Below, piece by piece: positions 44,200-55,966 of a DNA stretch of 64,000 bases. The stretch's first letter is position 1, and each line of letters opens with the position of its first letter. The translations under genes were made by a program, and so were the position numbers. A model generated the notes under the pieces. That model did not search any database, was not told the origin of the DNA, and worked only from the letters and a program-made list of their open reading frames with translations. The DNA comes from Brachybacterium huguangmaarense (GTDB lineage Bacteria; Actinomycetota; Actinomycetes; Actinomycetales; Dermabacteraceae): positions 2,728,001 to 2,792,000 of the forward strand of contig NZ_CP107020.1 in the NCBI RefSeq assembly GCF_025725725.1, in the 5' to 3' direction.

Positions 44200-45951
44200 T
44201 CAGAACGGTGGTGCCTCATGCGGGTCTGTCGGCGGGGGTTGCCCTCGCCGAGGCTCGGACCACGGCGGTCCTTCGCGCGGGGGCCGGGTCGGCGGCTCGT
44301 CGGGCGGGTGGTCCGACGTCGTGTCCTGCTCCTGCTCGGCTCGTCGGGCCCTGCGGGCCTCGACCCGTGCGAGGTACGCGTTCCATGAAGCCATGAGCTG
44401 GGCGACGGCGCGCGGCGTCGCGAGGTCGACGTCGTCCTCGACCTCCACGCGGGCGCACGGGTGCTCAGCGGACCCGACCCGCCAGGCCGTGGCTCCCGGC
44501 CCGGTGCCGGTCGACGGCAGACGCTCGGGGTCGAGACGACCGGCCGTCTTCTCGGCGTGATGCTGCCAGCACGGGAGGTGGAGGTTCTCGATCTCGGTGC
44601 GCCCTCCCCGTGCCGGGTCCCGGTGGTCGAACTCCTCGATGTGGTCGCATTCCGAGGCGGAGGACGCCGGCCGGTCACAGCCCGGCACGGCGCACGTGGC
44701 CTGGCGCAGACGCAGATGCTCGAGCATGGCCGGGCTCGGCGTGTACCGCTCCGCGGGCATCGGGAGGAACGCCCCGGTGCACGGATCGGTCGGCACCCGG
44801 TGCCAGGTGCGCTCCCCCGCGGCGAGGTGCCGCGCCATGTCCGGCGGGATCGGGATGCGCCCTTCGAGCATGCCGGGCTGATCGGAGGCTCCGAGCACGG
44901 TGAGCACGGGCACGGTGACGTTCAGCCGGAAGCGATCGGCGGGCACGTGCACGCCGTCGGTGTCCAGCTCGGCTGCCGTCAGGAGCCAGAAGCGCAGCTG
45001 GGACAGAGACAGGGGCCGGCCGGTCGACGCCGCCCGCCCCTCGGGGTCGCCGGGGATCTCCGTCCCCTGCGCGAGGGCATGGCGCTGGGCGTTCTGGAGG
45101 CCGCGCGCCGCCGCATCGAGCCGCCGAGCGAGCGAGAGGATCTCCGGCGCCGGCCCCCGCACCTCGAGCAGCCCGATCCCGGGCTGGGGATCCGTCAGCA
45201 TCGTCACGCTGCGGCACGCACGAGGGTCCTCGCGCTCGGGCTCGGCGGCGCGCACGGACAGCCAGTCGACCAGGTGGCGCAGTTCGCGGCGGAAGCGCTC
45301 AGGCGGGATGTGCATGTCCCAGGTCGCGATCACCGTGTCGGCGCGACGCCGATCCGCCACGGCGAGGGGGCGCACGAGCCGGATCACGTCGTCGAACCAG
45401 GCGGCGGGCATCTCTCCGCTCTCGAGCACCGCGAACGTGCGCGGCAGGTGCTCGACGGCGAGGAAGGCGTCCGCGACCCGCCGGGCCGCCTGGTCGACCG
45501 TGCAGTGCAGCGCGAGCCCGACACCGATCGCATCGATCGCGTCCGTCGCTCCCGGGCCGACCGTGGTGTCCCCGTCGTAGAAGGCTGCGAGGCACTGCAG
45601 GGTGCGGGCGTGGAGCGCCGACCGCTCCGCCGAGAGGTCCCACAGGACGCGCAGCCCCTCGGCGAGCACGGGGGCGGCCTCCAGGCCTGCCTTCTCGGCG
45701 ACGGTCTCACGGCTCGCGGGACGCCGCGCGACGACGGCCTTCCATGGCGGCGGCTCCCCGGACGTGCCGGGACGCGGCGCGTCGACGCCGGGCCCGCCAG
45801 GAGAGGTCCCCGACGCCCTGAGCGCGTCGTCGGGGACCGTGGCGCCGGGGTCCCGAGGAGTCCTCTGGACCACCCAGTCGCCGGTGGCGGGCACGGCGTC
45901 GTGGGACGCACGACGCCCCGCATCGCCGCCGCGTCCTCTCGCCTCGTCCAT
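44200..45951 (-). CDS. DUF222/HNH endonuclease domain protein (REP13E12 type)
   Basis: The 583-residue protein has a large helical DUF222 region (about residues 85-320) and a C-terminal HNH domain with CAVPGCDRPASSASECDHIEEFDHRDPARGG and NLHLPCWQHHAEKTAG. The CxxC, DH and final CxxHH positions fit a zinc-supported HNH nuclease. N- and C-terminal tails are Pro/Arg-rich and likely disordered. The ATG at 45949-45951 has GGAGGGAG with 5 nt spacing; a GTG at 45987 lies inside the SOS box and so is unlikely. A LexA-type box and promoter are directly upstream, so DNA damage probably induces it. Such genes are typically multicopy; this is the only copy in the window. Actual cutting activity is not known. 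Confidence 0.85.
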   Translation of the reverse strand: MDEARGRGGDAGRRASHDAVPATGDWVVQRTPRDPGATVPDDALRASGTSPGGPGVDAPRPGTSGEPPPWKAVVARRPASRETVAEKAGLEAAPVLAEGLRVLWDLSAERSALHARTLQCLAAFYDGDTTVGPGATDAIDAIGVGLALHCTVDQAARRVADAFLAVEHLPRTFAVLESGEMPAAWFDDVIRLVRPLAVADRRRADTVIATWDMHIPPERFRRELRHLVDWLSVRAAEPEREDPRACRSVTMLTDPQPGIGLLEVRGPAPEILSLARRLDAAARGLQNAQRHALAQGTEIPGDPEGRAASTGRPLSLSQLRFWLLTAAELDTDGVHVPADRFRLNVTVPVLTVLGASDQPGMLEGRIPIPPDMARHLAAGERTWHRVPTDPCTGAFLPMPAERYTPSPAMLEHLRLRQATCAVPGCDRPASSASECDHIEEFDHRDPARGGRTEIENLHLPCWQHHAEKTAGRLDPERLPSTGTGPGATAWRVGSAEHPCARVEVEDDVDLATPRAVAQLMASWNAYLARVEARRARRAEQEQDTTSDHPPDEPPTRPPREGPPWSEPRRGQPPPTDPHEAPPF

Positions 45952-45979
45952 GTCCGCTCCCTCCGAGCCGCCGTCATCT

Positions 45980-45995
45980 TCGAACACGTGTTCGA
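45980..45995 (-). promoter_or_regulatory. Perfect SOS (LexA) box
   Basis: TCGAACACGTGTTCGA is a perfect 16-bp palindrome and matches the actinobacterial/Bacillus-type LexA consensus TCGAAC-N4-GTTCGA exactly. It lies just 7 bp downstream of a TAGCCT -10 and 28 bp before the DUF222 gene ATG, so bound LexA would block transcription start. Confidence 0.85.
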
Positions 45996-46002
45996 TGAAC
46001 TC

Positions 46003-46031
46003 AGGCTAGTGGAGCGGTACGACAGTCGGAA
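46003..46031 (-). promoter_or_regulatory. Promoter of the DUF222/HNH gene
   Basis: On the minus strand TTCCGA (46026-46031) and TAGCCT (46003-46008) are separated by exactly 17 bp. The predicted start of transcription is near 45996, at the edge of the SOS box. Confidence 0.55.
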
Positions 46032-46105
46032 GGGCCGAGCCGTCCTGGTGGACAACCGCCTGCCCGTCACCGGAAGAGCGCCGGGATCGCGCCACGATCG
46101 GGCGC

Positions 46106-47293
46106 CTACGCCCCCGCTCCCCCGATGGATCGCCAGGCGCGAGGGGACGCCAGCAGGAGGCCGCCCAGGAGAAGCGGGCCGCACGTCAGGACGAGGAGCG
46201 CCCACCGCACCTCCAGATGGGCTGCGAGGAGACCCGCCGCGAGCGGGGTGAGCAGGTAGGCGGGGAGCTCGCCGAGCTCGAGCATCGACCGCGCCTCCCC
46301 CGCGCTGACGGCGCGCTGCTCGCCCGCGAGGGTGTTGACCATCGGACCGAGGAACGCGGTGCCGACCCCGAGGACGACGAGCCCGAGCAGGCCGGGCACG
46401 AGACGTCCTGAGCCCACCCCGACGACGAGCGCCGGCACGGTCACGGCGACGGAGAGCAGAGCGAGCCTCCTCCAGCCGAGGCGCTCGGCGACCGCGCCGA
46501 CGACCAGCAGGCAGACGCTCTTGGATGCCATGACGACGGTGTACCCGAGGGCTCCGAGGGCGACGCTCCCATGGACGCTCCGCGCGAGATGGATGCCGGC
46601 CCACTGGGAGGCGGCGGCGTCGACGATGCTCGCGAGCAGCGAGAGCACGCCGAGGAGGACCACGGGAGCGCTCAGGCGCCGACGCAGACGCAGGACGAGC
46701 CTCTCGGCTGAGCCGGTGCGACGCGGCTCGTCCGGGAGCCGCCCCCGCAGCACGGACAGGGCGAGCGCGATCACCGCGTCGACCGCGGCGAGCTGCCACG
46801 CCACCGGGATCCCACCGCGGATCGCCGACCATGACAGCGCCCCGCCGCTCAGCATGCCGAGGCTGTCCAGCGCGTCGAAGTGCCCGACGACGCTCCGCCC
46901 GAGCTGCCGCTGATGCACGAGCACGAGGGCGCCGGCGGTGGCGCCGAGGACCTTGGCGGCGAGCATCCACACCAGGAGCGATACGACGAGAGCGGGGAGC
47001 GCCGGTGAGAGCGCGACGAGCGGGCTCGCGGCGAGGGCCACGCCTGCGGCCACGAGCGCCATCGTGCGCGTGCGGACCCGTCCGATGAGCACGATGACGA
47101 GCTCGAGCCCGAGGACCTCGCCGCACGTCGCCACCGACGTCGCGAGGCCCCAGTCGGCGTCCGAGGCCCCGAGGGACTCCTTGACCTGGGGCACCCGCCC
47201 GAGCCACACGCCGAGCGGAAGGCTGAGAGCGAGGTGCGCGACGGCGAGGGCGGTGCCGCGTGCGCCGGCGGGGACGGACAGGACGACGGGCAT
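46106..47293 (-). CDS. MFS transporter
   Basis: The 395-residue protein has 12 hydrophobic segments in two six-helix halves, the major facilitator pattern. LGRVPQVKESLGASDADWGLATSVATCGEVLG is the first-loop region and GRVRTRTMALVAAG the loop 2-3 region; the central loop (about 195-215) is Arg-rich. The substrate is unknown. It resembles YfmO/YbjJ-type efflux proteins. The ATG has AGGAGG at 4 nt spacing. It is the last gene before the DUF222 gene on the same strand, 154 bp away, with the SOS-box promoter between them. Confidence 0.82.
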   Translation of the reverse strand: MPVVLSVPAGARGTALAVAHLALSLPLGVWLGRVPQVKESLGASDADWGLATSVATCGEVLGLELVIVLIGRVRTRTMALVAAGVALAASPLVALSPALPALVVSLLVWMLAAKVLGATAGALVLVHQRQLGRSVVGHFDALDSLGMLSGGALSWSAIRGGIPVAWQLAAVDAVIALALSVLRGRLPDEPRRTGSAERLVLRLRRRLSAPVVLLGVLSLLASIVDAAASQWAGIHLARSVHGSVALGALGYTVVMASKSVCLLVVGAVAERLGWRRLALLSVAVTVPALVVGVGSGRLVPGLLGLVVLGVGTAFLGPMVNTLAGEQRAVSAGEARSMLELGELPAYLLTPLAAGLLAAHLEVRWALLVLTCGPLLLGGLLLASPRAWRSIGGAGA

Positions 47294-47371
47294 GAGGCCT
47301 CCTGGAGAACCACGAGGCCGCCCACTGCAGGCGCTCTACTGCGTCGCCGTCACCGTACCCGGGCCGCTCCC

Positions 47372-47390
47372 CGAGGCGTCAAGCGCCTCG
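47372..47390 (-). terminator. Weak hairpin after dxs
   Basis: cgaggcg and cgcctcg pair (7 bp, 5-nt loop) about 40 nt after the dxs stop. No T tract. It may end dxs before the MFS gene. Confidence 0.33.
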
Positions 47391-47427
47391 TCCGTCGCGA
47401 CGGCCCCGTCCGGGCTCTCCGTCGTGC

Positions 47428-49323
47428 TCAGCCCAGGACGTCCCGGATGCTCCGGGCGATCCCCTCGGCGTCGAGGCCGTGCTCGGCGAGGATGTGGGCG
47501 CGCGTCGCATGTGCGTGGAACCCCTGCGCCACGCCGAGGTTCCGCACCGGCGGGGTGGGATGCGAGGCGGTCGCGCGCTGGCCGAGGGCGAGGGCGAGGG
47601 CCGCGCCGACGCCGCGCACGGCCACGCCGTCCTCGACGGTCACGACGGCGCGGGCGCTCGCTGCGAGCGCGATCAGCTCCTCGGAGATCGGCAGCGCCTG
47701 CACCGGGTCGACCACGAGCACGTTCGCACCCGTCTCGTCCGCCGCGCGACGGGCCGCCTCCACGGTCGGACGGGCGAGCGCGCCGATGCTCACGACGAGC
47801 GCGTCGACGGCGCGGGCAGGGTCGCCCGCGAGCACGTCGCCCGAGGGCACCTGCGCGAGGGCGGCGACGTCCGCGCCGCAGCCCCCCTTGGGATAGCGCA
47901 CGAGAGCGGGGCCCTCGAGCGCGAGCGCCGTGCGGATCGCCGCGTCGAGCCGCTCGCCGTCGCGCGGGGCGAACGCGGCCAGGCCCGGGACCTGCGCGGC
48001 GAGGGAGAGATCCCAGATGCCGTGATGGCTCGGCCCGTCGTCGCCCGTGACCCCCGCCCGGTCGAGCGTGATGGTGACGTCCTCGTGGTGCAGGGCGACG
48101 TCCAGCAGGAGCTGGTCGATCGCGCGGTTCAGGAAGGTCGAGTACAGCGCCACGAGCGGCTTCGCCCCGCCGTGCGACAGGCCCGCGGCGGTGTCGAGCG
48201 CGAGCTGCTCGGCGATGCCGACGTCGATGACCCGCTCGGGCATCGCCTGTTGGAGCGGGGTGAGGCCGACGGGGTCGATCATGGCGGCGCTCACCGCGAC
48301 CACGCGGTCGTCGGCCCGGGCGGCGTCGAGCACGACCTCGCCGGCGCGGGCCGTCCAGGTGGCGGGACGGGCGGGCGCGTCGGGCGCCGGGACCGTCTCC
48401 GCGGCGGCCTCCTCGGGGCTGGGCAGGTCGATCTGGAAGGGGCCGGTCGCGTGCCAGTGGTCGGTCACGTCCCGCTCCGCGCGCTCGAAGCCCATGCCCT
48501 TGCGGGTCAGCACGTGCACGACGGGGGCGCCGCGATGCGGGTCGGCGGCGATGCGGTGCGCCTCGGCGAGCACGGCGGCGAGGGCGTCGAGGTCATGGCC
48601 GTCGACGGGCCCCAGGTAGGTCAGGCCGAGAGCGGTGAAGACGTCGGCGCCCGCCGGGACGTCCCCGGCGCGCAGGGCCGCGAGATGGGCGGCGAGGCCG
48701 CCGATGGTCGGCGCGTAGGAGCGCGTGTTGTCGTTGAGCACGACGACCACGGCGCTCGCGGGATCGGCGGCGAGGTCGTTGAGGGCCTCGAGCCCGACGC
48801 CGCCCGTGAGGGCTCCGTCCCCGATGATCGCGACGACCGACCCCTCGGCCGGGCCGTGCCCGTCGTCCGTGCCGCGTGCACCGGGTCCGACCAGTCGCCG
48901 ACCCCGGTCGATGCCGTGGGCCCAGGCGATCGAGCCCGACGCGTGGGAGTTCTCGACGACGTCGTGCTCGGACTCCCCCCGGTCGGGATAGCCCGAGACG
49001 CCGCCGCGCTGGCGCAGCCCGGCCAGATCTGGGCGTCCGGTGAGCATCTTGTGTACGTAGGCCTGATGGCCGGTGTCGAAGACGAGGGGCTCGCGGGGCG
49101 AGTCGAACTCGCGGTGCAGCGCGAGCGTCAGCTCGACGACGCCGAGGTTGGGGCCGAGGTGGCCGCCCGTGGTGGCGGTGATCTCGACGAGGCGCTGCCG
49201 GATCAGGTGGGCGACCTCGGGCAGGCGGTCGGCGTCGAGGGCGCGGAGCGCCTCGGGGGATGCGGGGATCGTGAGCGCACGCGGCTGCGCGAGCGCCGTC
49301 GATCGCACGGACTGCGACGACAT
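47428..49323 (-). CDS. dxs: 1-deoxy-D-xylulose-5-phosphate synthase
   Basis: The 631-residue thiamine-diphosphate enzyme condenses pyruvate and glyceraldehyde-3-phosphate, the first step of the MEP isoprenoid route. FDTGHQAYVHKMLTGR, the ThDP/Mg motif GDGALTGGVGLEALNDLA...LNDN (about 165-200) and the second-domain HHEDVTITLDRAGVTGDDGPSHHG and ALVRYPKGG segments are present. The ATG at 49321-49323 has CCAGGAGGC upstream. A -10-like TAGTCT lies at 49375-49380. It stands between acnA and an MFS gene, probably as a single-gene unit. Length is typical. Confidence 0.96.
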   Translation of the reverse strand: MSSQSVRSTALAQPRALTIPASPEALRALDADRLPEVAHLIRQRLVEITATTGGHLGPNLGVVELTLALHREFDSPREPLVFDTGHQAYVHKMLTGRPDLAGLRQRGGVSGYPDRGESEHDVVENSHASGSIAWAHGIDRGRRLVGPGARGTDDGHGPAEGSVVAIIGDGALTGGVGLEALNDLAADPASAVVVVLNDNTRSYAPTIGGLAAHLAALRAGDVPAGADVFTALGLTYLGPVDGHDLDALAAVLAEAHRIAADPHRGAPVVHVLTRKGMGFERAERDVTDHWHATGPFQIDLPSPEEAAAETVPAPDAPARPATWTARAGEVVLDAARADDRVVAVSAAMIDPVGLTPLQQAMPERVIDVGIAEQLALDTAAGLSHGGAKPLVALYSTFLNRAIDQLLLDVALHHEDVTITLDRAGVTGDDGPSHHGIWDLSLAAQVPGLAAFAPRDGERLDAAIRTALALEGPALVRYPKGGCGADVAALAQVPSGDVLAGDPARAVDALVVSIGALARPTVEAARRAADETGANVLVVDPVQALPISEELIALAASARAVVTVEDGVAVRGVGAALALALGQRATASHPTPPVRNLGVAQGFHAHATRAHILAEHGLDAEGIARSIRDVLG

Positions 49324-49374
49324 GGAGCCTCCTGGGGTACCGGGAGGGGAAGGGAGCACCGCCCGGACGCCGTC

Positions 49375-49380
49375 AGACTA
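49375..49380 (-). promoter_or_regulatory. Possible dxs -10 element
   Basis: TAGTCT on the minus strand lies 51 nt before the dxs ATG in the 245-bp gap after acnA. It fits TANNNT; no good -35 at normal spacing. Confidence 0.32.
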
Positions 49381-49510
49381 CGACGCGATGACCAGCACCG
49401 ACGGTCGACATGGTCACATCTGTGCAGATTTTCACCGGAGTTCCACGCCTCTCCCCCGCCATCCGCAACGGGGTGCAGATCGCATGGACACCGGTGCGCG
49501 AACGGTCCAC

Positions 49511-49551
49511 GCACGACGGCCCGCCCCCGGGCTGGGGACGGGCCGTCGTGC
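49511..49551 (-). terminator. acnA terminator
   Basis: A perfect 13-bp stem (gcacgacggcccg and cgggccgtcgtgc) with a 15-nt loop starts 17 nt after the acnA stop. There is no T tract but the stem is strong. Confidence 0.72.
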
Positions 49552-49568
49552 GGAGCCGGGCGGGCCGG

Positions 49569-52373
<2,805 letters not shown>

Positions 52374-52488
52374 GGTGATACTCCTTGCATTGGTGGGGCG
52401 AATTCCCATCGTAGGACGACGGGGGCGGCGTCGTCGGCGACCGGCGGGGCGGCCGGCGTCCGGGGCTCGTGGTCAGGAGGGCGAACTC

Positions 52489-52509
52489 TCTTGACCTCAA
52501 GACAATCTA
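52489..52509 (-). promoter_or_regulatory. Palindrome beside a -10-like element upstream of acnA
   Basis: TCTTGA-CC-TCAAGA (52489-52502) is a 14-bp inverted repeat, 116 nt before the acnA start. TAGATT on the minus strand (52504-52509), next to the methyltransferase stop, could be a -10 that the palindrome overlaps downstream. A second -10-like TACGAT lies at 52408-52413. The binding protein is unknown. Confidence 0.4.
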
Positions 52510-53841
52510 TCACGCGGCGCGTTCGAGCACCGCGACCGACTCGATGTGATGCGTGTGGGGGAACAGGTCGAAGGCCCGCAGGTCCGCGACGCGCCACCCC
52601 TCCTGCTCGGCGATCGCGAGGTCGCGCGCGAGCGTCGAGGGCTCGCACGAGACGTAGACGATGCGCATGGTCACGCACGAGGTCAGCAGCCGCATGAGCT
52701 CGGCTCCCGCCCCCGCGCGCGGCGGGTCCAGGACCACCCGGTCGGGCCGGGCGCCCGCGGCGACGGCCGAGCGCACCCACGCCGTGCAGTCGCCGTGCGC
52801 GGCCCGGGCGCCGGGCAGGTCGGCGAGGTTCTCGGCGGCCAGGGCGCTCGCGCGCGCCGAGCCCTCGACCGAGACGACCTCGGAGCCGGGGCCGGCCGCG
52901 AGCGAGGCGCGCGCGGCGAACAGCCCCACCCCGCCGTACAGGTCCCACACGATGTCACCGTCGCGGACCCCGAGGTCGGCCTCGACCACGTCGCTCAGCA
53001 CGGAGGCCGCGAGGCGGTGGCTCTGCCAGAACCCGGTCTGGGCGACCGTGAACGTGCGATCGCCGACCTGCTCGCGCACGAGGCCGTCGCCCCGCACGGG
53101 ATGCAGGCCCGACGCGTTCTGCACGCTCACGTCGACGCCGTCCCAGCGCGCGGGCAGCTCGAGGGCCTCGGGGTCGACCTCGCGGCCCACGACGACGAGG
53201 GCGAGGGGGCCCTGGGAGGGCGCGATCGCGTCGATCGCCTCGGTGCCCGCGGGCGCCGTCCACGACGGCACGTCGAGCTCGACGATCTCGGGGACCGCGA
53301 GCGGGTCGAGGCCGACCGGGCGCACCTCGTGCGAGCGCCATCCCCGCATGCCGATGCGGCCCTCGGGGTCGACCGCGAAGCGCACGCGCGTGCGCCAGCC
53401 GAGGCCGTCGCCGTCGCCCGGCGCGGGCTCGACCTGCGCCTCCTCGACGGGGAAGGTCGTGACCTTGGCGCGCGACAGGAGATCCTGGAGCACCTCGGTC
53501 GCGATGCGCCGCTGGGCGGGCAGGGCGATATGCGCCCAGTCGGCGCCGCCGACGCCGTCGGCGCCCGCCTCGGGCCACACCGTCGGCACCCGGTCCGGGC
53601 TCGGCTCGAGCACCTCGACGGCCTCGGCGCGCCAGAAGCGGGCGTCGGCGGCCTCCTGCGGGTCGTCGACGAGCCTCGCGATGACGGTCTCGGCGGGGGC
53701 CGACCCCCGCACGAACACGACGCGGCCCTCGTGGCGGGCGATGAAGGTGCCGCCCTGGGCCGGGTGGGTGCAGGTGAGGGTGACCATGCGTCCCGTGGGA
53801 GCAGGAGCGTCGTCGGGATGGGGAGCAGCCACTGCAGTCAC
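52510..53841 (-). CDS. Class I SAM-dependent RNA methyltransferase (TrmA/RlmC-D type)
   Basis: The 443-residue protein is of the RNA m5U methyltransferase family. A TRAM-like N-terminal domain (about 20-75; GGTFIARHEGRVVFVRGSAPAETV) precedes a central domain and a SAM-binding domain with IVWDLYGGVGLFAARASL. RVVLDPPRAGAG is motif IV and the catalytic Cys is in RIVYVSCEPSTLARDLA. The target base (tRNA U54 or 23S rRNA) cannot be told from sequence. The usual cysteine-rich iron-sulfur site of RlmD is not evident. The GTG at 53839-53841 overlaps the permease stop as GTGA; an internal ATG at 53785 is an alternative. I recall Rv2689c/Rv2690c in the same order. Confidence 0.87.
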   Translation of the reverse strand: MTAVAAPHPDDAPAPTGRMVTLTCTHPAQGGTFIARHEGRVVFVRGSAPAETVIARLVDDPQEAADARFWRAEAVEVLEPSPDRVPTVWPEAGADGVGGADWAHIALPAQRRIATEVLQDLLSRAKVTTFPVEEAQVEPAPGDGDGLGWRTRVRFAVDPEGRIGMRGWRSHEVRPVGLDPLAVPEIVELDVPSWTAPAGTEAIDAIAPSQGPLALVVVGREVDPEALELPARWDGVDVSVQNASGLHPVRGDGLVREQVGDRTFTVAQTGFWQSHRLAASVLSDVVEADLGVRDGDIVWDLYGGVGLFAARASLAAGPGSEVVSVEGSARASALAAENLADLPGARAAHGDCTAWVRSAVAAGARPDRVVLDPPRAGAGAELMRLLTSCVTMRIVYVSCEPSTLARDLAIAEQEGWRVADLRAFDLFPHTHHIESVAVLERAA

Positions 53842-55868
53842 CTTCGTGCGAGCGCCGAGGAGGAGGCCTGGGCGCGGATCTGACCGGCAGCCTCGCGGGC
53901 GGAGCCCAGCTGCCACGGGACGGTCGAGACGACCACCCGGGGAAGGTGGGACAGGCGTGCACGGAGGCGACGTGCCGAGTGGTTGTGGAGGAACCACTCC
54001 CACCAGTGTCCCACCAGGAACTCCGGGATGTAGACGACCACGACATCGCGCGGGTTGCGCCTGGCCAGCACGTGCACGTAGGCGAGCACGGGGGCGGCGA
54101 ACGCGCGGTACGGGGAGTACATGACGCGCAGCGGCACCTGCATGTCGAGATCGCGCCAGCGGGCGATGAGCGCGGACACGTCGGCGTCCTGGTCGTCGAT
54201 CGTGAGCGCCTCGAGCGTCGTGTGCCGGGCGGCGGCCGCGACCGAGAGGGCCTGGATGGTGGGACGGTCCAGGGTCGAGACGAGCACGACGGCGTGCGAG
54301 CGCGAGGGCAGCGCCGCGAGGTCGACGGCCGACTCCGCGCCGTCGGCCGCGGCGGGCTCGAGGGCCAGCTCGTGCTGCACCTGCCGATAGTGGGAGCGCA
54401 CGGCCGTCATGCCGGCCCACAGCACCGCCATCATGGTCACCGCGACCCAGGCGCCGTGGGTGAGCTTGGTGACCAGCACGATCACGAGCACGAGGGTCAC
54501 GAGCACGAACCCGACGGCGCTGATGGCGCGGCCGACGGCCATCGCGCGCCGGTCCGCCCGGCGGGTCGCGACCCGCAGGCGCCGTGTGAAGTGGCGGATC
54601 ATGCCCAGGCGGCTGAGCGAGAACGAGACGAACACGCCGACGATGTACATCTGCACGAGCAGGGTGACGTCGGCGTCGGTGAGCCAGACGAGGGCCCCCG
54701 CGAGCAGGGTCAGGGCCAGGATGCCGTTGGAGTAGGCCAGGCGGTCGCCGCGCACGCGCAGCTGATGGGGCACGTAGTCGGCGCGCGCGAGGGCGCTCGC
54801 GAGGTTGGGGAAGCCGTGGAAGGCGGTGTTGGCGGCGAGGAACAGCACGAGCGCCGTGACCACCGAGACGACGTAGAACATGAACGAGTCCGGGGAGAAG
54901 ACCGCCTGCGCGATCTGCCCGATCACCGGGAGCTGCTGGTAGCCGGTCACGGGTGCGCCGTCGCGCAGCAGCTGCGCCGACGGGGTCTCGACGTACGTCA
55001 CCCCCGTGAGGCGGGCCAGCAGCAGGATCCCCATGATCATGGCCGACGAGATGACGCCCAGCAGCACGAGGGTGATGCCCGCGTTGCGGGACTTGGGCGC
55101 CTGGAAGGACGGCACGCCGTTGCCGATCGCCTGGACCCCGGTCAGGGCCGCGCAGCCGCTCGAGAACGCGCGCAGGAGCAGCAGCGAGGCGCCGAGCGCG
55201 GTGAGGCCGTGCTCGAAGGCGGCGGAGGGCTCGAGCTCGAAGCCCGCGCTCGGGGCCGAGCCCAGGGTGCCCGAGAGCGCCTCGATCGCGCCCACCAGGA
55301 CGGTCGCGCCGATCGTGCCCATGAACAGGTACACCGGGATCGCGAGCGTCACGCCCGAGGCGCGCACGCCGCGCAGGTTGACGAGGGCGAGCAGGCCGAT
55401 CAGGCCCAGGGCGAAGGGCGTCTCGTGGCCGTGCAGCGACGGGATCACGCCCGAGGAGTAGCGGGCGGCCTGCGAGATCGAGACCGCGACGGTGAGCATG
55501 TAGTCCACGAGCAGCGCGGAGCCCACGACGCGTCCCGCCGCGGTGCCGAGGTTCTTCTCGACGACCTCGAAGTCACCGCCGCCCGAGGGGTACTCGCGCA
55601 CGATGACCCGGTTGGTCAGGACCACGATCGCCATCACCGCCACGACCGCCAGGCCCACCCACGGGCTGATCGCGTAGGCGCTGTACCCCGCGACCGCGAG
55701 GGTCAGCAGGATCTCGTCGGGCGCGTACGCGACCGAGCTGAGGGCGTCGGCGGCGAAGGTCGGCAGGGCCAGCCGGATGGGCAGGCGCTCGTGCGCCAGG
55801 CGCTCGCTCGCATACGCGCGACCGACGACGACCCGCTTGAGGGAGGAGTAGAGCCCTGGCACGCCCAC
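53838..55868 (-). CDS. KimA-like APC-superfamily permease (probable K+ importer)
   Basis: The 676-residue membrane protein has about 12 helices (residues about 35-500) and a cytosolic C-terminal domain. LYSSLKRVVVGR, FAADALSSVAYAPDEIL and EYPSGGGDFEVVEKNLG resemble KimA/YdaO of Bacillus. The C-terminal part is like the USP-like tail of that family, with RDVVVVYIPEFLVGHWWEWFLHN and VVVSTVPWQLG. KimA imports potassium and is controlled by c-di-AMP in Bacillus. Two RCK (TrkA) genes diverge from it at once, which supports a potassium role here. An amino-acid permease remains possible. The GTG at 55866-55868 has no clear Shine-Dalgarno. Its stop overlaps the methyltransferase start. Confidence 0.8.
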   Translation of the reverse strand: MGVPGLYSSLKRVVVGRAYASERLAHERLPIRLALPTFAADALSSVAYAPDEILLTLAVAGYSAYAISPWVGLAVVAVMAIVVLTNRVIVREYPSGGGDFEVVEKNLGTAAGRVVGSALLVDYMLTVAVSISQAARYSSGVIPSLHGHETPFALGLIGLLALVNLRGVRASGVTLAIPVYLFMGTIGATVLVGAIEALSGTLGSAPSAGFELEPSAAFEHGLTALGASLLLLRAFSSGCAALTGVQAIGNGVPSFQAPKSRNAGITLVLLGVISSAMIMGILLLARLTGVTYVETPSAQLLRDGAPVTGYQQLPVIGQIAQAVFSPDSFMFYVVSVVTALVLFLAANTAFHGFPNLASALARADYVPHQLRVRGDRLAYSNGILALTLLAGALVWLTDADVTLLVQMYIVGVFVSFSLSRLGMIRHFTRRLRVATRRADRRAMAVGRAISAVGFVLVTLVLVIVLVTKLTHGAWVAVTMMAVLWAGMTAVRSHYRQVQHELALEPAAADGAESAVDLAALPSRSHAVVLVSTLDRPTIQALSVAAAARHTTLEALTIDDQDADVSALIARWRDLDMQVPLRVMYSPYRAFAAPVLAYVHVLARRNPRDVVVVYIPEFLVGHWWEWFLHNHSARRLRARLSHLPRVVVSTVPWQLGSAREAAGQIRAQASSSALARR

Positions 55869-55909
55869 AGGGTAATCCCGCCCGCGCGCCCGCGAGACGC
55901 ACGAGCGTC

Positions 55910-55915
55910 TACAGT
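55910..55915 (+). promoter_or_regulatory. -10-like element for the trkA pair
   Basis: TACAGT lies 51 nt before the first trkA GTG, which has its own Shine-Dalgarno GGAGGAGG. It fits TANNNT; no -35 match was found. Confidence 0.38.
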
Positions 55916-55966
55916 GGGGGCGCGCTCGCCGCCCGGCGGGCCGGACGTCCGCCCGGAGGAGGACCC

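Noticed and set aside
45952-45987. A GTG start for the DUF222 gene at 45987
   Set aside because: It lies inside the LexA palindrome and within about 9 nt of the likely transcript start. The ATG at 45951 has a strong Shine-Dalgarno.
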